Shown here piece after piece: positions 22,611 to 36,265 of a DNA stretch of 64,000 nucleotides (the first letter of the stretch is position 1; each line of letters opens with the position of its first letter). A program made the translations under genes and the position numbers. Under the pieces are notes generated by a model, which worked only from the letters and a program-made list of their open reading frames with translations, was not told the DNA's origin and searched no databases. This DNA is from Fallopia convolvulus. Lineage: Eukaryota > Streptophyta > Magnoliopsida > Caryophyllales > Polygonaceae. The DNA is taken from positions 41,631,106 through 41,695,105 of the forward strand of contig OZ024720.1 of the NCBI GenBank assembly GCA_964016875.1. Reading direction: 5' to 3'.

Positions 22611-25600
22611 AATGACATTTAGATGTACATTTCATCGAGCACTTAGCGTGCAATGTTAGATCAAAAGTCATTTTAAAGGCAAAAGGGAAAAAAAAGTGAT
22701 CCTTAAAGACATCTAGGCATAAGAACAAATAATGAAGATACTATCAAGCCAATAAGCACATTCTGCACTACTAACTCAAGACGTATCGAATAAAAGCATA
22801 AATTCGAACCTAGAAACCGAATGCCACATTTAGGAATGACAATGACATGGACATTTCATGGAACACTTGGCGTACAATATTAGATCATAAATCATTTTAA
22901 AGGCAAAATGAGAAAAAACAAGTGAACTTTAAAGACATCTAGGCATAAGAATCAAGAATGAGGATAATATCAAGCAAATAAGAACATTCTACACTACAAA
23001 ATAAATACCAATCGAATAAAAGCATTAATTCGAACCTAGAAACCGAATTCCACATTTAGGAGTGACATTTGGATGGACAGTTCATCGAACACTTGGCGTG
23101 CAATGTTAGATCACAAGTCATTTTAAACGCAAAAGGAGAAAAAACAAGTGAACTTTAAAGACATCTAGGCATGAGCACAATGAATGAGGATAGTATCAAC
23201 CAAATAAGCACATTCTGCACTACAAAATCAAGACGTACGTATCGAATAAAAGCATAAATTGGTACCTAGAAACCGAATGCCACATTTAGGAGTGACTTTT
23301 ACATTGACATTTCATCGAACACTTGGCGTGCAATGTTATATCAGAATTCATTTTAAAGGCAAAAGGAGAAAAAACAAGTCATCATTAAAGACATCTAGAC
23401 ATAAGAACAAAGAATGAGGATAGTATCAAGCCAATAAGAACTTTCTGTACTACAAAATCAAAACGTTTCGAATAAAAGCATAAACTCGAACCTAGAAACC
23501 GAAAACCACATTTAAGAGTGACATCTACATTGACATTTCATCGAACACCTGGCGTGCAATGTTAGATCATAAGTCATTTTAAAGGCAAAAAGAGAAAAAA
23601 ACAAGTGAACTTTAAAGACATCTAGGCATAAGAATCAAGAATGAGGATAGTATCAAGCAAATAAGCACATTCTATACTACAAAATCATGAACAATCGAAT
23701 AACAACATAAATTCGAACCTAGAAACTAAATGCCGCCTTTAGGAGTGACATTTACATGGACATTTCATCGAACACTTGGCGTGCAATGTTAGATCACAAG
23801 TCATTTTAACGGCAAAAGGAGAAAAAACAAGTAAACTTTAAAGACATCTAGCCATAAGCACAAAGAATGAGGATATTATCAAGCCAATAAGCACATTTTG
23901 CGTTACAAAATCAAGACGTATCGAATTAAAGCATAAATTCGAACCTAGAAACCGCATGCCACATTTAGGAGTGTCATTTACATGGACATTTCATCCAACA
24001 CTTGGCGTGCAATGTTAGATCACAAGTCATTTTAAAGGCAAAAGAAGAAAAAACAAGTGAACTACAAAGACATCTAGGCATAATGATCAAGAATGAGGAT
24101 AGTATCAAGCAAATAAGCATATTCTACACTACAAAATCAAGAACAATCGAATAACAACATAAATTCGAACCTAGAAACTAAATGCCGCATTTAGGACTGA
24201 TATTTAGATGGACATTTCATCGAGCAACTGGCGTGCAATGTTAGATCAAAAGTCATTTTAAAGGCAACATGGGAAAAATCAAGTGATCTTTAAAGACATC
24301 TAGGCATAAGCACAAAGAATGATGATACTATCAAGCCAATAAGCACATTCTGAACTACTCACTCAAGACGTATCGAAAAAAGCATAAATTTGAACCTAGA
24401 AACCGAATTCCACATTTAGGATTGACATTTACATGGACATTTCATGGAACCCTTGGCGTACAATATTAGACCATAAATCATTTTAAAGGCAAAAAGAGAA
24501 AAAACAAGTGAACTTTAAAGACATCTAGGCATAAGAATCAAGAATGAGGATAGTATCAAGCAAATAAGAACATTCTACACTACAAAATAAAGAACAATCA
24601 AATAAAAGATGTAATTCGAACCTAGAAATTGAATGCCACATTTGGGATTGACATTTGGATGGACAATTCATCGAACACTTGACGTGCAATGTTAGATCAC
24701 AAGTCATTTTAAAGGCAAAAGAAGACAAAACAAGTGAACTTTAAAGACATCTAGGCATGAGCACAATGAATGAGGATAGTATCAACCAAATAAGCACATT
24801 CTGCACTACAAAATCAATTCGTACGTATCGAATAAAAGCATAAATTGGTACCTAGAAACCGAATGCCACATTTAGGAGTGACAGTTACATTGACATTTCA
24901 TCGAACACTTGGCGTGCAATGTTATATTAGAAGTCATTTTAAAAGGCAAAAGGAGAAAAAACAAGTCATGATTAAAGGCATCTAGGCATAAGAACAAAGA
25001 ATGAGGATAGTATCAAGCCAATAAGCACATTTTGCACTACAAAATCAAAACGTTTCGAATAAAAGCATAAACTCGAACCTAGAAACCGAAAGCCACATTT
25101 AGGAGTGACATTTAGATTGACATTTCATCGAACACCTGGCGTCTAATGTTAGATCATAAGTCATTTTAAAGGCAAAAGGAGAAAAAACAAGTGAACGTTA
25201 AAGACATCTAGGCATAAGAATCAAGAATGAGGATAGTATCAAGCAAATAAGCACATTCTATACTACAAAATCAAGAACAATCGAATAACAGCATAAATTC
25301 AAACCTAGAAAATAAATGCCGCATTTAGGAGTGACATTGACATCGACATTTAATCGAACACTTGGGGTGCAATGTTAGATCACAAGTCATTTTAAAGGCA
25401 AAAGGAGAAAAAACAAGTAAACTTTAAAGACATCTAGACATAAGAAAAAAGAATGAGGATTGTGTCAAGCCAATGAGCACATTCTGCACTACAAAATCAA
25501 GACGTATCGAATAAAAGCATAAATTCGAACCTAGAAACCGAATGCCACATTTAGGAGTGACATTTACATGGACATTTCATCGAACACTTGGTGTGCAATG

Positions 25601-28600
25601 TTAGATCACAAGTCATTTTTAAAGCCAAAAGGAGAAAAAACATGTGAACATTAACGACATCTAGCCATAAGAATAAAAAATGAGGATAATATCAAGAAAA
25701 TAAGCACATTCTGCACTACAAAATCATGAACAATCGAATAAAAGCATTAATTCGAACCTAGAAACTAAATGTCGCATTTCGGACTGACATTTAGATGGAC
25801 ATTTCATCGAACACTTGACGTGCAACGTTAGATCTAAAGTCATTTTAAAGGCAAAAGGAGAAAAAACATGTGTACTTCAAAGACAAATAGGCATAAGAAT
25901 CAAGAATGAGGATCGTATCAAGCCAATTAGCACATTCTGCATTATAAAATCAAGACATATCGAATAAAATCATAAATTCAAACCTAGAAACCGAATGCCA
26001 CATTAAGGAGTGTCATTTTCAAGGACATTTCATCGAACACTTGGCGTGCAATGCTAGATAACAAGTCATTTTAAAGGTAAAAGGAGAAAAAACAAGTGAA
26101 CTTCAAAGACATCTAGGCATAAGAATCAAGGATGAGGATACTATCAAGCAAATATGCACATTCTACACTACAAAATCAATAACAATCAAATAACAACATA
26201 AATTCGAACCTAGAAACTAAATGCTGTATTTAGGAGTGACATTTACGTGGACATTTCATCGAACATATGACGTGCAATGTTAGATCACAACTTACTTTAA
26301 AGGGAACAATGAGAAAAAACAAGTGATCTTTAAAGATATCTCGGCATAAGCACAAACGAAGGAGGACAGTATCATGCAACTATGCACATTCTGCACTACA
26401 AAATCTAGACGTATCGAACACTTGGCATGCAATGTTAGACCACAAGTCATTTTTAAGGCAAAAGGGGAAAAAACAAGTGATCTTTAAAGACATCTAGGCA
26501 TAAGCACAAAGAATGAGGATACTATCAAGCCAATAAGCACATTCGGCACTACTAACTCAAGACGTATCGAATAAAAGCATAAATTCGAACCTAGAAACCG
26601 CATGCCACATTTAGGAGTGACATTCACTTGGACATTTCATTGAACATTTGGCGTACAATATTAGATCACAAATCATTTTAAAGGCAAAATGGGAAAAAAT
26701 AAGTGAACTTAAAGACATCTAAGCATAATAATCAAGAATGAGGATAGTATCAAGCAAATAAGAACATTCTACACTACAAAATGAAGAACAATCGAATAAA
26801 AGCATTAATTCAAACCTAGAAAATGAATGCCACATTTAGGAGTGACATTTACATGGACATTTCATCGAACACTTGGCGTGCAATGTTTGATCACAAGTCA
26901 TTTTAAAGCCAAAAGGAGAAAAACATGTGAACATTAAAGACATCTAGGCATAAGAATCAAGAATGAGGATAGTATCAAGAAAATAAGCACATTCTTCACT
27001 ACAAAATCATGAACAATCGAATAAAAGCATAAATTCGAACCTAGAAATTAAATGCCGCATTTAGGACTGACATTGTAGACTTCTAGGCATAAGAACAAAG
27101 AATGAGGATAATATCAAGACAATAAGCACATTCTACACTACAAAATCAAGACGTATCAAATAAAAGCGTAAATTCGAACATAAAAACCGAATGCCACATT
27201 TAGGAGTAACATTTACATGGACATTTCATTGAACACTTGGCGTGCAATGTTAGATCACAAGTCATTTTAAAGGCAAAAGGAGAAAAAATAAGTCATCATT
27301 GTAGACTTCTAGGCATAAGCACAAAGAATGAGGATAGTATCAAGCCAATAAGCACATTCTGCACTACAAAATCAAGACATATCGTATAAAAGCTTAAATT
27401 CGAACTTAGAAACCCAATGCAAAATTTAGGAGTGACATTTACATGGACATTTCATTGAACACTTGGCATGCAATGTTAGATCACAATTCATTTTAAAGGC
27501 AAAAGGAGAAAAAACAAGTGATCTTTAATGACATCTAGGCATATGGATCAAGAATGAGGATAGTATCAAGCAAATAAGCACATTCTGCACTACAAAATCA
27601 AGAACAATCGAATAAAAACATAAATTCGAACCTAAAAACTAAATGGCGCATTTACGAGTGACATTTACATGGACATTTCATCAAACGCTTAGCGTGCAAT
27701 GTTAGATCACAAGTCATTTTAAAGGCAAAAGGAGAAAAAACAAGTGATCTTTAAAGACATCTAGGTATAAGAACAAAGAATGAGGATATTATCAAGCCAA
27801 TAAGCACATTCTACATTACAAAATCAAGACGTATCGAATAAAAGCATAAATTCGAACCTAGAAACCGCATGCCACATTTAGGAGTGTCATTTACATGGAT
27901 ATTTCATCCAAAACTTGGCGTGCAATGTTAGATCACAAGTCATTTTAAAGGCAAAAGGAGAAAAAACAAGTGAACTACAATGACATCTAGACATAAGAAT
28001 CAAGAATGAGGATAGTATCATGCAAATAAGCACATTCTACACTACAAAATCAAGAACAATCGAATAACAACATAAATTCGAACCTAGAAACTAAATGCCG
28101 CATTTAGAACTGACATTTAGATGGACATTTCATCGAGCACTTGGCGTGCAATGTTAGATCAAAAGTCATTTTAAAGTTAAAACGGGAAAAAACAAGTGAA
28201 CTTCAAATACAACTAGGCATAAGAATAAAAAATGAGGATAGTATGAAACCAATAAGCACATTCTGCATTACAAATTCAAGACATATCGAATAAAAGCATA
28301 AATTCGAGTCTTGAAACCGCATGCCACATTTAGGAGTGTCATTTACATGGACATTTCATCCAACACTTGGCGTGCAATGTTAGATTACCAGTCATTTTAA
28401 AGGCAAAAGGAGAAAAAAACAAGTTAACTACTAAGACATGTAGGCATAAGAATCAAGAATGAGGATAGTATCAAGCAAATAAGCACATTCTGCACTACAA
28501 AATCAAGAACAATCGAATAACAACATAAATTAGAACCTAGAAACTAAATGCCGCATTTAGGAGTGACATTTACACGGAAATTTCATCGAACACTTGGCGT

Positions 28601-29074
28601 GCAATGTTAAATCACAAGTCATCTTAAAGGCAAAAGGAGAAAAAACAAGTGAACTTGAAAGACATCTTGGCAAAAGAATCAACAATGAGGATAGTATCTA
28701 GCAAATAAGCACATTTTGCAGTACAAAATCAAGAACAATCGAATAAAAGCATAAATTGATTTGTCAATAAAAATGTCTTCTTCCTCCTACAGCAGCCTTG
28801 CATGTTATGTTCATCAACCATGGGGCTTGTCCAATATTATGTTTTGCACCCATTAATCACCAAATCAGGCTTATTATATATGGAAACGATCCACTTCTCA
28901 TACACAATCTATTTATGCTCTTAATTTCACAATCGAATCCCCTTTTTTTTGCAATTTGTCTTTATAACGTTTTAGGGCTCAAATCAATTAGCTTTAAATT
29001 GATTTGTCAATCAAATGAATTAAGGCTAGGGAAGGTTTTGATTGATTTTGGGCGTTAATTTCGACCCTTTTCCC

Positions 29075-29100
29075 CTATAAATACAGACCGAAATCGGTCT
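29075..29100 (+). promoter_or_regulatory. TATA box and palindrome of a promoter-like segment
   Basis: CTATAAATAC at 29075-29084 is followed directly by the near-perfect palindrome AGACCGA-AA-TCGGTCT (29085-29100), then a C/T-rich leader and a possible splice donor (CAG|TAAGAT or GTAAGAT near 29188) with a matching acceptor (TTGAAACAG near 29952). This is the layout of a promoter with a leader intron. It may be the U3/R region of an LTR or a captured host promoter. No translation product can be assigned. Confidence 0.4.
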
Positions 29101-31462
29101 CCCTCGTATCACAAAAATTTACCAACACCTAAGCTTTGTTCGGTGTTCTTCCAATTCGTATCACAGTCGAACCCTTGTGCCCATCAGTAAGATCTACTTT
29201 CTTTTTCATTTTCAGTTGAAACTGTAATTCCATCGTGCATATCTTGTTTTAAATTATCCACGTTCAAAATTTCTGAATTTCAGTGTTGGGTCTTTATCAC
29301 ATGCGTACATGTAGATAGATAAATGGGCTGAGTTCCTTCTATTTCAATCTCTGTACATCCACCCATATTTATAAACATAAAGCATTCATGTTTTGTTAAA
29401 TTTTTTTTATTTGTATTTCTATTTTTTTTTGTTACGGTACTCAAATTAAATGATAACTAATATTAATAATCAAACTTTTCATTTCTATGAACTCATCAGG
29501 AATAATTTAAGATTATATTTACTTTTCTATAATATTATAAGTCAAACTTATACACTAAATATTGAAATATATACTTATGGTATTATGTTTGAAGAATAAG
29601 GTTTTAGGAGTACATTTATTGAAAAATCTAATTTATGAAATTTTAATTAGTAAATTAATTAATAATTTTAAGAATAAAATATTGAGTAAGATTGTGATTG
29701 AAAAATACAGTACATGCATGTAAAATAAATGGAGAATATTTTTATACATAATATAAGATATTTAAGATCATACTCTATAAAACATGAAAAGTTATAATGT
29801 TCATAACTTTAAGATTAATCGGGAATCATCTTAATAACTTAGAAGTTTATAAAATTATGAAATCCGAATTTAAATCATAATAACTATTTCAAAGGAGAAA
29901 GAGGATCAAAATAAATTAATACAATTTATTTTGTACTCTTGTTTGAAACAGGAACAAGTTTGTTTCCGCATGACTCCAATTCATCGAATCCTCGTACCGT
30001 TCGCCTGCTAACAAGGAAAGTGGTGGTTCCCTCTCATATTTTTGTCATGAATACTTTTATTCATGTTTGCATGTTGTGTTGGGAACGCTTGTTTGAATCA
30101 AATGAACTTAGGTTATTATAGAAATAATGACCATGTTGAAATGTATAAATGAATTAGGGTTTATTATGCATAGATATAATGACCCCATGGTAGCTTATTG
30201 TTATTATTCTATTATGCGCTAGAACTTATACTTAGGTTGCAATGTTTGTGCACCTGTTTGTTTCACGTTCTCATTTGGAGATTCGTTGTTTTGGACTAGT
30301 GTAGAATTAGGGGTGGGGGTTCATTAACCCCAGAACACCTCTTTATAATATTTTGCATTAGGATGGACCTAGACCCTAATGCTGGTCATGACCCTTCTCT
30401 CTCAACCGTTTTGAGGAGTGTTTGGAATCTAGCTAATGCCATATATCTTATGGCATATCGCGTTGCCGTCTTAAAAGCTACCAACTTGAATGCAATGTTT
30501 TGTAATTAACTAAGATAAGTACTAGTGCACACCTATTAAAACGTGTTGAGGGTGGTGACTACAACTTGGAAAACCACTCTGGCTCCCGGCTTTGATTAAT
30601 CCTTCTTTCCAATCTGAATTCGGACAACACGTATTCAGTGAGGTTGGTTGTACATTTGATAAGTCGACGGAGGCTTTTCAAAATATTGGTTGATAACTAA
30701 AGTTCCCAACATAACCTTTCTCATTCTAAAGGAACCATAGTTTTGTGGTGTCCTAATCTCTTTTCATCATATTTCTCATTGCAAATATCTTCATTTTAAA
30801 AAATGAAGTCCAGTCCTGGCGCACAAGGAAGGAAAAGAAAAGGAGGGGTATCACACCGGTGTAAAGTAAAAGAAATTTCATTAGACTCAGAGATTGCATT
30901 TGCTGGTCTTTAACTGGCTTTACAAAACAGGCTTTTATCACAGCCTTGATCACAGGGATGGGAAAAGTACCGGTCGGGACCCCAAAAAAAGAGATCACCA
31001 TCGGGACCGGTACCGCTACCCCCTGTAAAGTCAAAACTTTCAAACTAGCCTGCTGGATCTCAAACTGGAGAAATATAACTCTCCATGACTGGGAACTCAC
31101 AATCGATAGAGAGGCTTTCCACTGAAAGTCCAGAAGTCTCCCCCTAGGCTCGATACTGCTTTGCCTGCTCTCGGGCTATCACCTTTTTTAATTAACAGCC
31201 TAGCCTGGTTGTGCTCTCTTTGGAGGTCTATAATTTTGTCTTCTCCATATTACTATATCTCTAGAGTCAATAATTTTATATGAGGAACTACTGAACTCAA
31301 TCACTTGCTGTCATGTTTTGCCCTTGACCCGACTAAGACTGAGACGGCCAATAAAGATCTTGATTGCTTTGAGCCTTTTTTATAGTCTATATTCGTGTTG
31401 GCCTTCGTCAAAGATGCGTAATTTTCTATTTTTAAATATATTTTGGGGGAGGGCAATCCGCT

Positions 31463-31638
31463 GATCTACGACCACCCTCTGCTCTATCATCCGCATTCCA
31501 TTTAGGAGTTAAGAATGGGAGTGGAATAGAATTACAATAAATATGAAATTCCATTTGAAAAAGTAGCAACTAGACACTACCAAACAGGCGATATTAAAGA
31601 AGAAGCTAAAGTAGAGGGTCGGAGGGTGGTCGTAGATC
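31463..31638. repeat. Inverted-repeat element, MITE candidate (176 bp)
   Basis: GATCTACGACCACCCTCT at 31463-31480 is matched on the opposite strand at 31621-31638 with one mismatch. The interior includes ATTCCATTT...GGAATAGAATT and CACTACCAAACAGGC, words common in plant miniature elements. No clear target duplication is seen. It lies within the part of island 1 that island 2 lacks. Confidence 0.4.
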
Positions 31639-32280
31639 ATCTGAAAGCGAAATTTTGGACTAGAAAAGTGGAAGTAGATCAGATTCTCTTAGAGAGGTCG
31701 AAGAAGGCCACAAGTTGAAGCAGCCGACCCTTTGGTCATTCGGTTGACTCCTTGCTTTCAGTTCGTGAAATTATTTGGGTTATACCATCGACCGGCTTTC
31801 ATTCGGAGACCGATAGTCATAATGCAACTAAAATCACAAGAACTTCACATAAAATTCCACTTGCGTAGTCTTTCATTAGACTGACCGACCGCTTTATTTC
31901 TTTTGCATGGTCGGCTGGTGTCAACAGTCCCTATACGGAACATCAGGGAGTAAAGGAGTGGTGATTAGAGATTGAAGCAGTTGAAGACCTTTCAAGTTTC
32001 TTTTGAAAACTCGTTTATAGTTTTAAGGTCGAGATCCTTGGTCAATAAGGACCGTCTTCAAGAATTTTACTTCCGCTTTGTTTAAGGATTTTTAATCTCA
32101 TTTTATTTGCAAGTATTTGGATTACTCAAGATTGTGAAAGTTAGACATTTTGTTTTAATATTTATTGAATTATCATTATTATTTAAATCTTGAATACCGT
32201 GAAAGCCTTGGGTTGCTTTGAAGTGTAAACTCCAAGGTCACTAGCGGTAATATCTCCGAGGGACAAACGTGGGTGTTACA

Positions 32281-33205
32281 ATTTCATCGGACACTTGGTG
32301 TGCAATGTTAGATCACAAGTCATTTTAAGGCAAAAGGAGAAAAAACAAGTTTTCATTAAAGATATCTAGGCATAGCACAAGGAATGAGAATAGTATCAAG
32401 CCAATAAGCACATTCTGCACTACAAAATCAAGACGTTTCGAATAAAAGCATAAATTCGACATTTCATCGAACACTTGGCGTGAAATGTTAGATCACAAAT
32501 CATTTTAAAGGCAAAAGGACAAAAAAAAAGTAAAATCTAAAGACATCTATGCATAAGCATAAAGAATGAGGATAGTATAAAGCCAAAACATGGACAGCAA
32601 TGTTAGATCATAAGTCATTTTAAAGGCAACAGGAGAAAAAATAAGTGAAATTTAAAGACATCTAGGCATAAGCACAAAGAATGAGAATAGTATCAAGCCA
32701 ATAAGCACATTCTACACTAAAAAATCAAGACGTTTCGAATTAAAGCATAAATTCGAGTCAATAAACAGAATGCCACATTTAGGAGTGACATTTACATGGA
32801 CATTTCATCGAACACTTGGCGTACAATATTAGATCACAAGTCATTTTAAAGGCCAAATGAAAAAAAACAAGTGAACTTTAAAGACATCTAGGCATAAGCA
32901 TCAAGAATGAGGATAGTATCAAGCCAATAAGAACAATCTACACTACAAAATAAGGAAAAATCGAATAAAAGCATAAATTCGAACCTAGAAAATGAATGCC
33001 ACATTTAGGAGTGACATTTACATGGATATTTCATCGAACACTTGGCGTGCAATGTTAGATCACAAGTCATTTTAAACGCAAAAGGAGAAAAGCAAGTCAT
33101 AATTAAAGACATCTAGGCACAAGTACAAAGAATGAGGATAGTATCAAGCCAATAAGCACATTCTGCACTACAAAATCAAGACGTTTCGAATAAAAGCATA
33201 AATTA
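32281..33205 (+). repeat. 226-bp satellite, middle block (about 4 monomers, rearranged)
   Basis: Same family and orientation as the flanking arrays. Two junctions are internal deletions: near 32455 (CATAAATTCGACATTTCATCG, joining position about 211 to 30) and near 32585 (AGCCAAAACATGGACAGCAATG). It ends at monomer position 208, exactly the same position at which the left block ends. It contains one CATCGGAC variant, which is frequent in the right array and not seen in the left one. Confidence 0.93.
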
Positions 33206-33206
33206 T

Positions 33207-36200
33207 GTAATATTCGGCAAAATTTTGGATAATTTAATGTTTCTAGAAATTCGTGTTGGGATTGCTTAGCTATTAATTAATCTCGGGAAGACTTTAATGT
33301 AATAACTGCGATTCTTAAGGATATTTTTTGAATTTTTCTCGGATATCCTTTTAACCTCTTTGTTCGTTATAATGCTTAATCCAATATTTTTGTTGGAGAT
33401 TAAATCCTAGAAAATTTAAGGTGATATCCTAATATCATAAAGAAATGATTTTATGGATCGGTGTGAAGTCTAGGATTTTTCGGTTGAAAAAGTGTATTTA
33501 TTGGATAAGCCGTCTTTTTAATTATGTAGTGTAAAGGATTGTAAATACGAAACGGAAGCCTTAAAAATTTAAGGTAGCGTGATAAAATCATGGAAAATTG
33601 GTTTTATTAGTCTACATAATTTACGGGACGTTTTCTGTTTAGTTTGTTTTTCCACCCGAGGTACATAATTTTACCGCTTTAACGCGATTCCAGTTCCGAG
33701 ACGGGTTTGGTTTTGTAAACCGCCTCTCATTTGCTTACTAAGGAAGGAATTGGGTAAATGAATTCTTTCTCCACGTCATATCTTCTGCCTAGTCAAAGTC
33801 TATCAAATATTTTCAAAACAGAGGAATTCGAGAGCGAGCAAGGACGGAACGACGACGGACTTGGGAGCACTTCACCGCTGGCAAGTTCCTCACCTCTTCC
33901 TCCTCCTGCACCTTTCTTCTTCTTCCTCTCTGGGTCTTGTTGGATGTTGTTGCTGCAAAGGAATCAGAACCGAGAGTATTTAGTACGGAACGACGGATTG
34001 GGAGAAAGAGTCTTCACCACCACCCGCCTTCTCTGCCCCATCCACCACCAACTCCTCCACCTCTCATCTTCTTCCTCTAATTCATTTCTTTTGGCTGCTA
34101 CTATAGACCAAAACCAGCGAGAGAATCAGGTCGGAACGTCGGACGGGGAGATAGAATTCAAGTCCTTACCGCCGGTCTCTTCTTTGCCTCGCCAAGCGAC
34201 GTCGCCGGCGATCGGTAGCTCCTCCGACCACCACCCACCGCAAGGGTTACTCCCGGGCAACGCCTAGCCACCCTAGAGCTCGGGGATCGAGCCTTTAACG
34301 AGCCAAGCGAGCCATGGGCTCGAGTGAAGGTATATACGATCGAAATTAATTAGCGGGTTGATTACGGAGCCACTGTAAGGGCCTTTTGGTTCCACTTTGC
34401 TAATTAAATTTATGGTTTTTATAATCTTGACGTTGATACGGTCTCACTGGTTCAAACCACTCGAGAAACGGACGTCAGGATATTCAGTTATAGCGAATAC
34501 AAGTTTTGGATACCGATTGACAGGTAAAGGACTTCGGATAATTACTCGGGATTCGTTGTTAATTCATTTGATCCGAGATTTGGTCACGTTTAAGAACTGT
34601 TGCTAATGAACAATTTTTATTTAGAAAATTCCTCCAAGATGGCTCCTTAATGCATGATAACTAAGGATTTATTATATATCGGTATTCGGAAATTAAATTG
34701 TTTATCGATTAGGAAGTTGTAGGAGTTGAGAATACAACTAAGAAGTGTTTCTGTGAGCTCGTTCCTGAGAAATCCTTTTGATATATTTGTCAGAAGGATG
34801 ATAAAGATTATTGTTGAATTGCTAAGGACGTTGAGCACGCCTTTTAAGGCAAGTGGACGGTTCTCTCTTGCATTATGGTTATTAAATGAGGAATCGAATC
34901 CCATTTAATATTTGTGTTGGGAACAACTTGTGTGCTTATAAAAAATGATAGGTTGTTATATTTGTTAGAAATAATGACCATGTTGTTTATTCAGTTTTGC
35001 GGTAGAGCTGGATTTAGGTCCGTTATGTGTGACCTTGTATGTTGTCTCACGCTTAGACATTGTTGTTGATTAAGGTGATTTCAGGGAGGGGAACGTGGTT
35101 CCATATCCTCTCTTTGAAACAATATTACATTAGGAGGGGCCTAATCTTAATGGTGGGTCATGACTCTTCCCCTGCTCTTCGTGTGAGAGGGGTGATGCAC
35201 ACTCTAGCTAAGTGCAATTGGCACGGTGTAGTGTAGACGACAGGGTAATAGGCCTCTCTGATCTCTACCTCACCATATGCAAATGAAAGATCAAGGATAG
35301 CTTAAGTCCTGTGATCTTGGTATAGGGTAGATGACCATGGATGAAATACTCCGATCTCGACAATACCAGAATATTTCGGCAGTAGTTCGAGCCGCTTAAA
35401 AGCCACCAACTTGGTTGTGAAAAGTTTTGAAAGTAATATAAGATAAGTGCGTTAGCCACATTAATATACCTGAATGGTTCATCTAGTCGGAAGGCCATTC
35501 TTGCTTCCGGTTATGAATGATTCTTAATCAAACTTTGATTAAGTTAATCTGAATAGTCGATGGAGGCTTTTCAAAATGTTATGTGATTAATTTGAGTTCC
35601 CAACAATTGTTTATGCTTCTTATGAAAACCACAAGCAGTGGTGTTCTCTCTCTTGTTTATGCAAGTCTCCTTCTTATTCTCTATAAGACTGCTGACTGTT
35701 GGATCATAATCCGAGTCTAATCGGATTTGGATGCCAATATGTTTAGTTACAACCATAAGAACCAAGTTAGATTCTCCGCTTGCTAGTCTTTCATTAGACT
35801 AACCCGTCCATTTTCTTTTCTTTTATATGGTCAGCTGGTGTCCACCGTTGGTTTACGACACATCGGATTCTTCTTGGATGTTGATTCAAGAGGCGGATTC
35901 AGAGGTCTGAAGCTCCAGAAGTTAAAGAAAGGTTTCCAATGGCTATACTTGAGTGAAGATCATGGTTGAACTACTTCAAAGCGAAGCTGAATTTCAGAAA
36001 TAAGAACTAAAGTAAGACTTGATGAAGATTTTGTTTAAATAGAAGATTGTTCTATTTATTTACTAATTCTTTTTAAGTTAAGGCTTGTATAAGACCTTTA
36101 TTCTCTTTTCCGATATAAAGTTTTATTTAATTTTGTTAGGTTTTAAATGGTTTCATTTACCTTGTTCTAGTAAGTTCTGTCAGGTTAAAGCCTTGGGTAA

Positions 36201-36265
36201 CTCTGGTTTAGTCCTAATCGGGGTTACTGGCGGTAATACCTCCAGGGTAGGAAGGGGGTGTTACA
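33207..36265 (+). mobile_element. Island 2, LTR A (about 3.06 kb, solo or truncated copy)
   Basis: Starts TGTAATATTCGGC at the satellite junction and ends GGGGGTGTTACA. These are LTR-type TG...CA ends, and TGTAA...TTACA is common in Ty3/gypsy elements. Its 3' 1.35 kb is homologous to the end of island 1, where the same GTGTTACA end abuts satellite, supporting 36265 as a real LTR end. No primer binding site follows it, so it is not an intact 5' LTR. No target duplication is recognisable because its right neighbour is another LTR rather than satellite. Confidence 0.6.
33758..34267 (+). other. GC-rich Ser/Pro-rich ORF inside LTR A, unassigned
   Basis: A 169-codon frame, low-complexity (PLASSSPLPPPAPFFFFLSG, SSSSSNS). 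It lies in a C/T-rich part of the LTR (CTTCTTCTTCCTCTC), the composition often found in R/U5 leaders of plant gypsy elements. I see no domain. It is probably untranslated leader that happens to be open, not a gene. Confidence 0.2.

Larger units (their letters stand above)
9132..28757 (+). repeat. 226-bp satellite array, left block (about 87 monomers)
   Basis: The period is directly visible: the CATTTAGG box recurs at spacings of 225-227 bp. A by-eye consensus is exactly 226 bp, about 36% GC. Taking GCCACATTTA as position 1, the strongest boxes are GGAGTGACATTTACATGGAC (11-30), ACTTGGCGTGCAATGTTAGA (43-62), CATTTTAAAGGCAAAAGGAG (71-90), GAATGAGGATAGTATCAAG (134-152), GCACATTCTGCACTACAAAA (160-179) and ATAAATTCGAACCTAGAAAC (202-221). 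All copies have the same orientation. Repeats are contiguous with no spacers and no coding potential: 226 is not a multiple of 3, so frames shift each monomer. The block ends at monomer position 208 where island 1 begins. Confidence 0.97.
28758..32280 (+). mobile_element. Island 1: LTR-retrotransposon-related insertion in the satellite, chimeric
   Basis: Satellite stops at monomer position 208 (...AAGCATAAATT) and resumes at 32281 at position 31 (ATTTCATCGG). Read with the last satellite T, the island starts TG and ends GGGTGTTACA, so it has LTR-like TG...CA ends. From about 30070 to the end it is homologous to 34911-36265 of island 2: GTGTTGGGAAC, GAAATAATGACCATGTTG, GGAGGCTTTTCAAAAT, GTCTTTCATTAGACT and GCGGTAATA(T/C)CTCC occur in the same order. 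It also holds about 0.9 kb (roughly 30740-31700) not present there. Its first 1.3 kb does not match the start of island 2. There is no gag-pol. I favour a solo LTR or a composite of an LTR and captured sequence. Confidence 0.6.

Noticed and set aside
9132..28757. CRISPR-like array
   Set aside because: Repeats are contiguous 226-bp units without unique spacers, in a plant-type genome.
28798..29058. 86-codon plus-strand ORF before the TATA box
   Set aside because: Lies upstream of the promoter-like element and shows no domain; likely chance.
30753..31100. 115-codon minus-strand ORF in island 1
   Set aside because: Hydrophobic, no family resemblance, and lies in transposon-derived DNA with no supporting start or codon signal.
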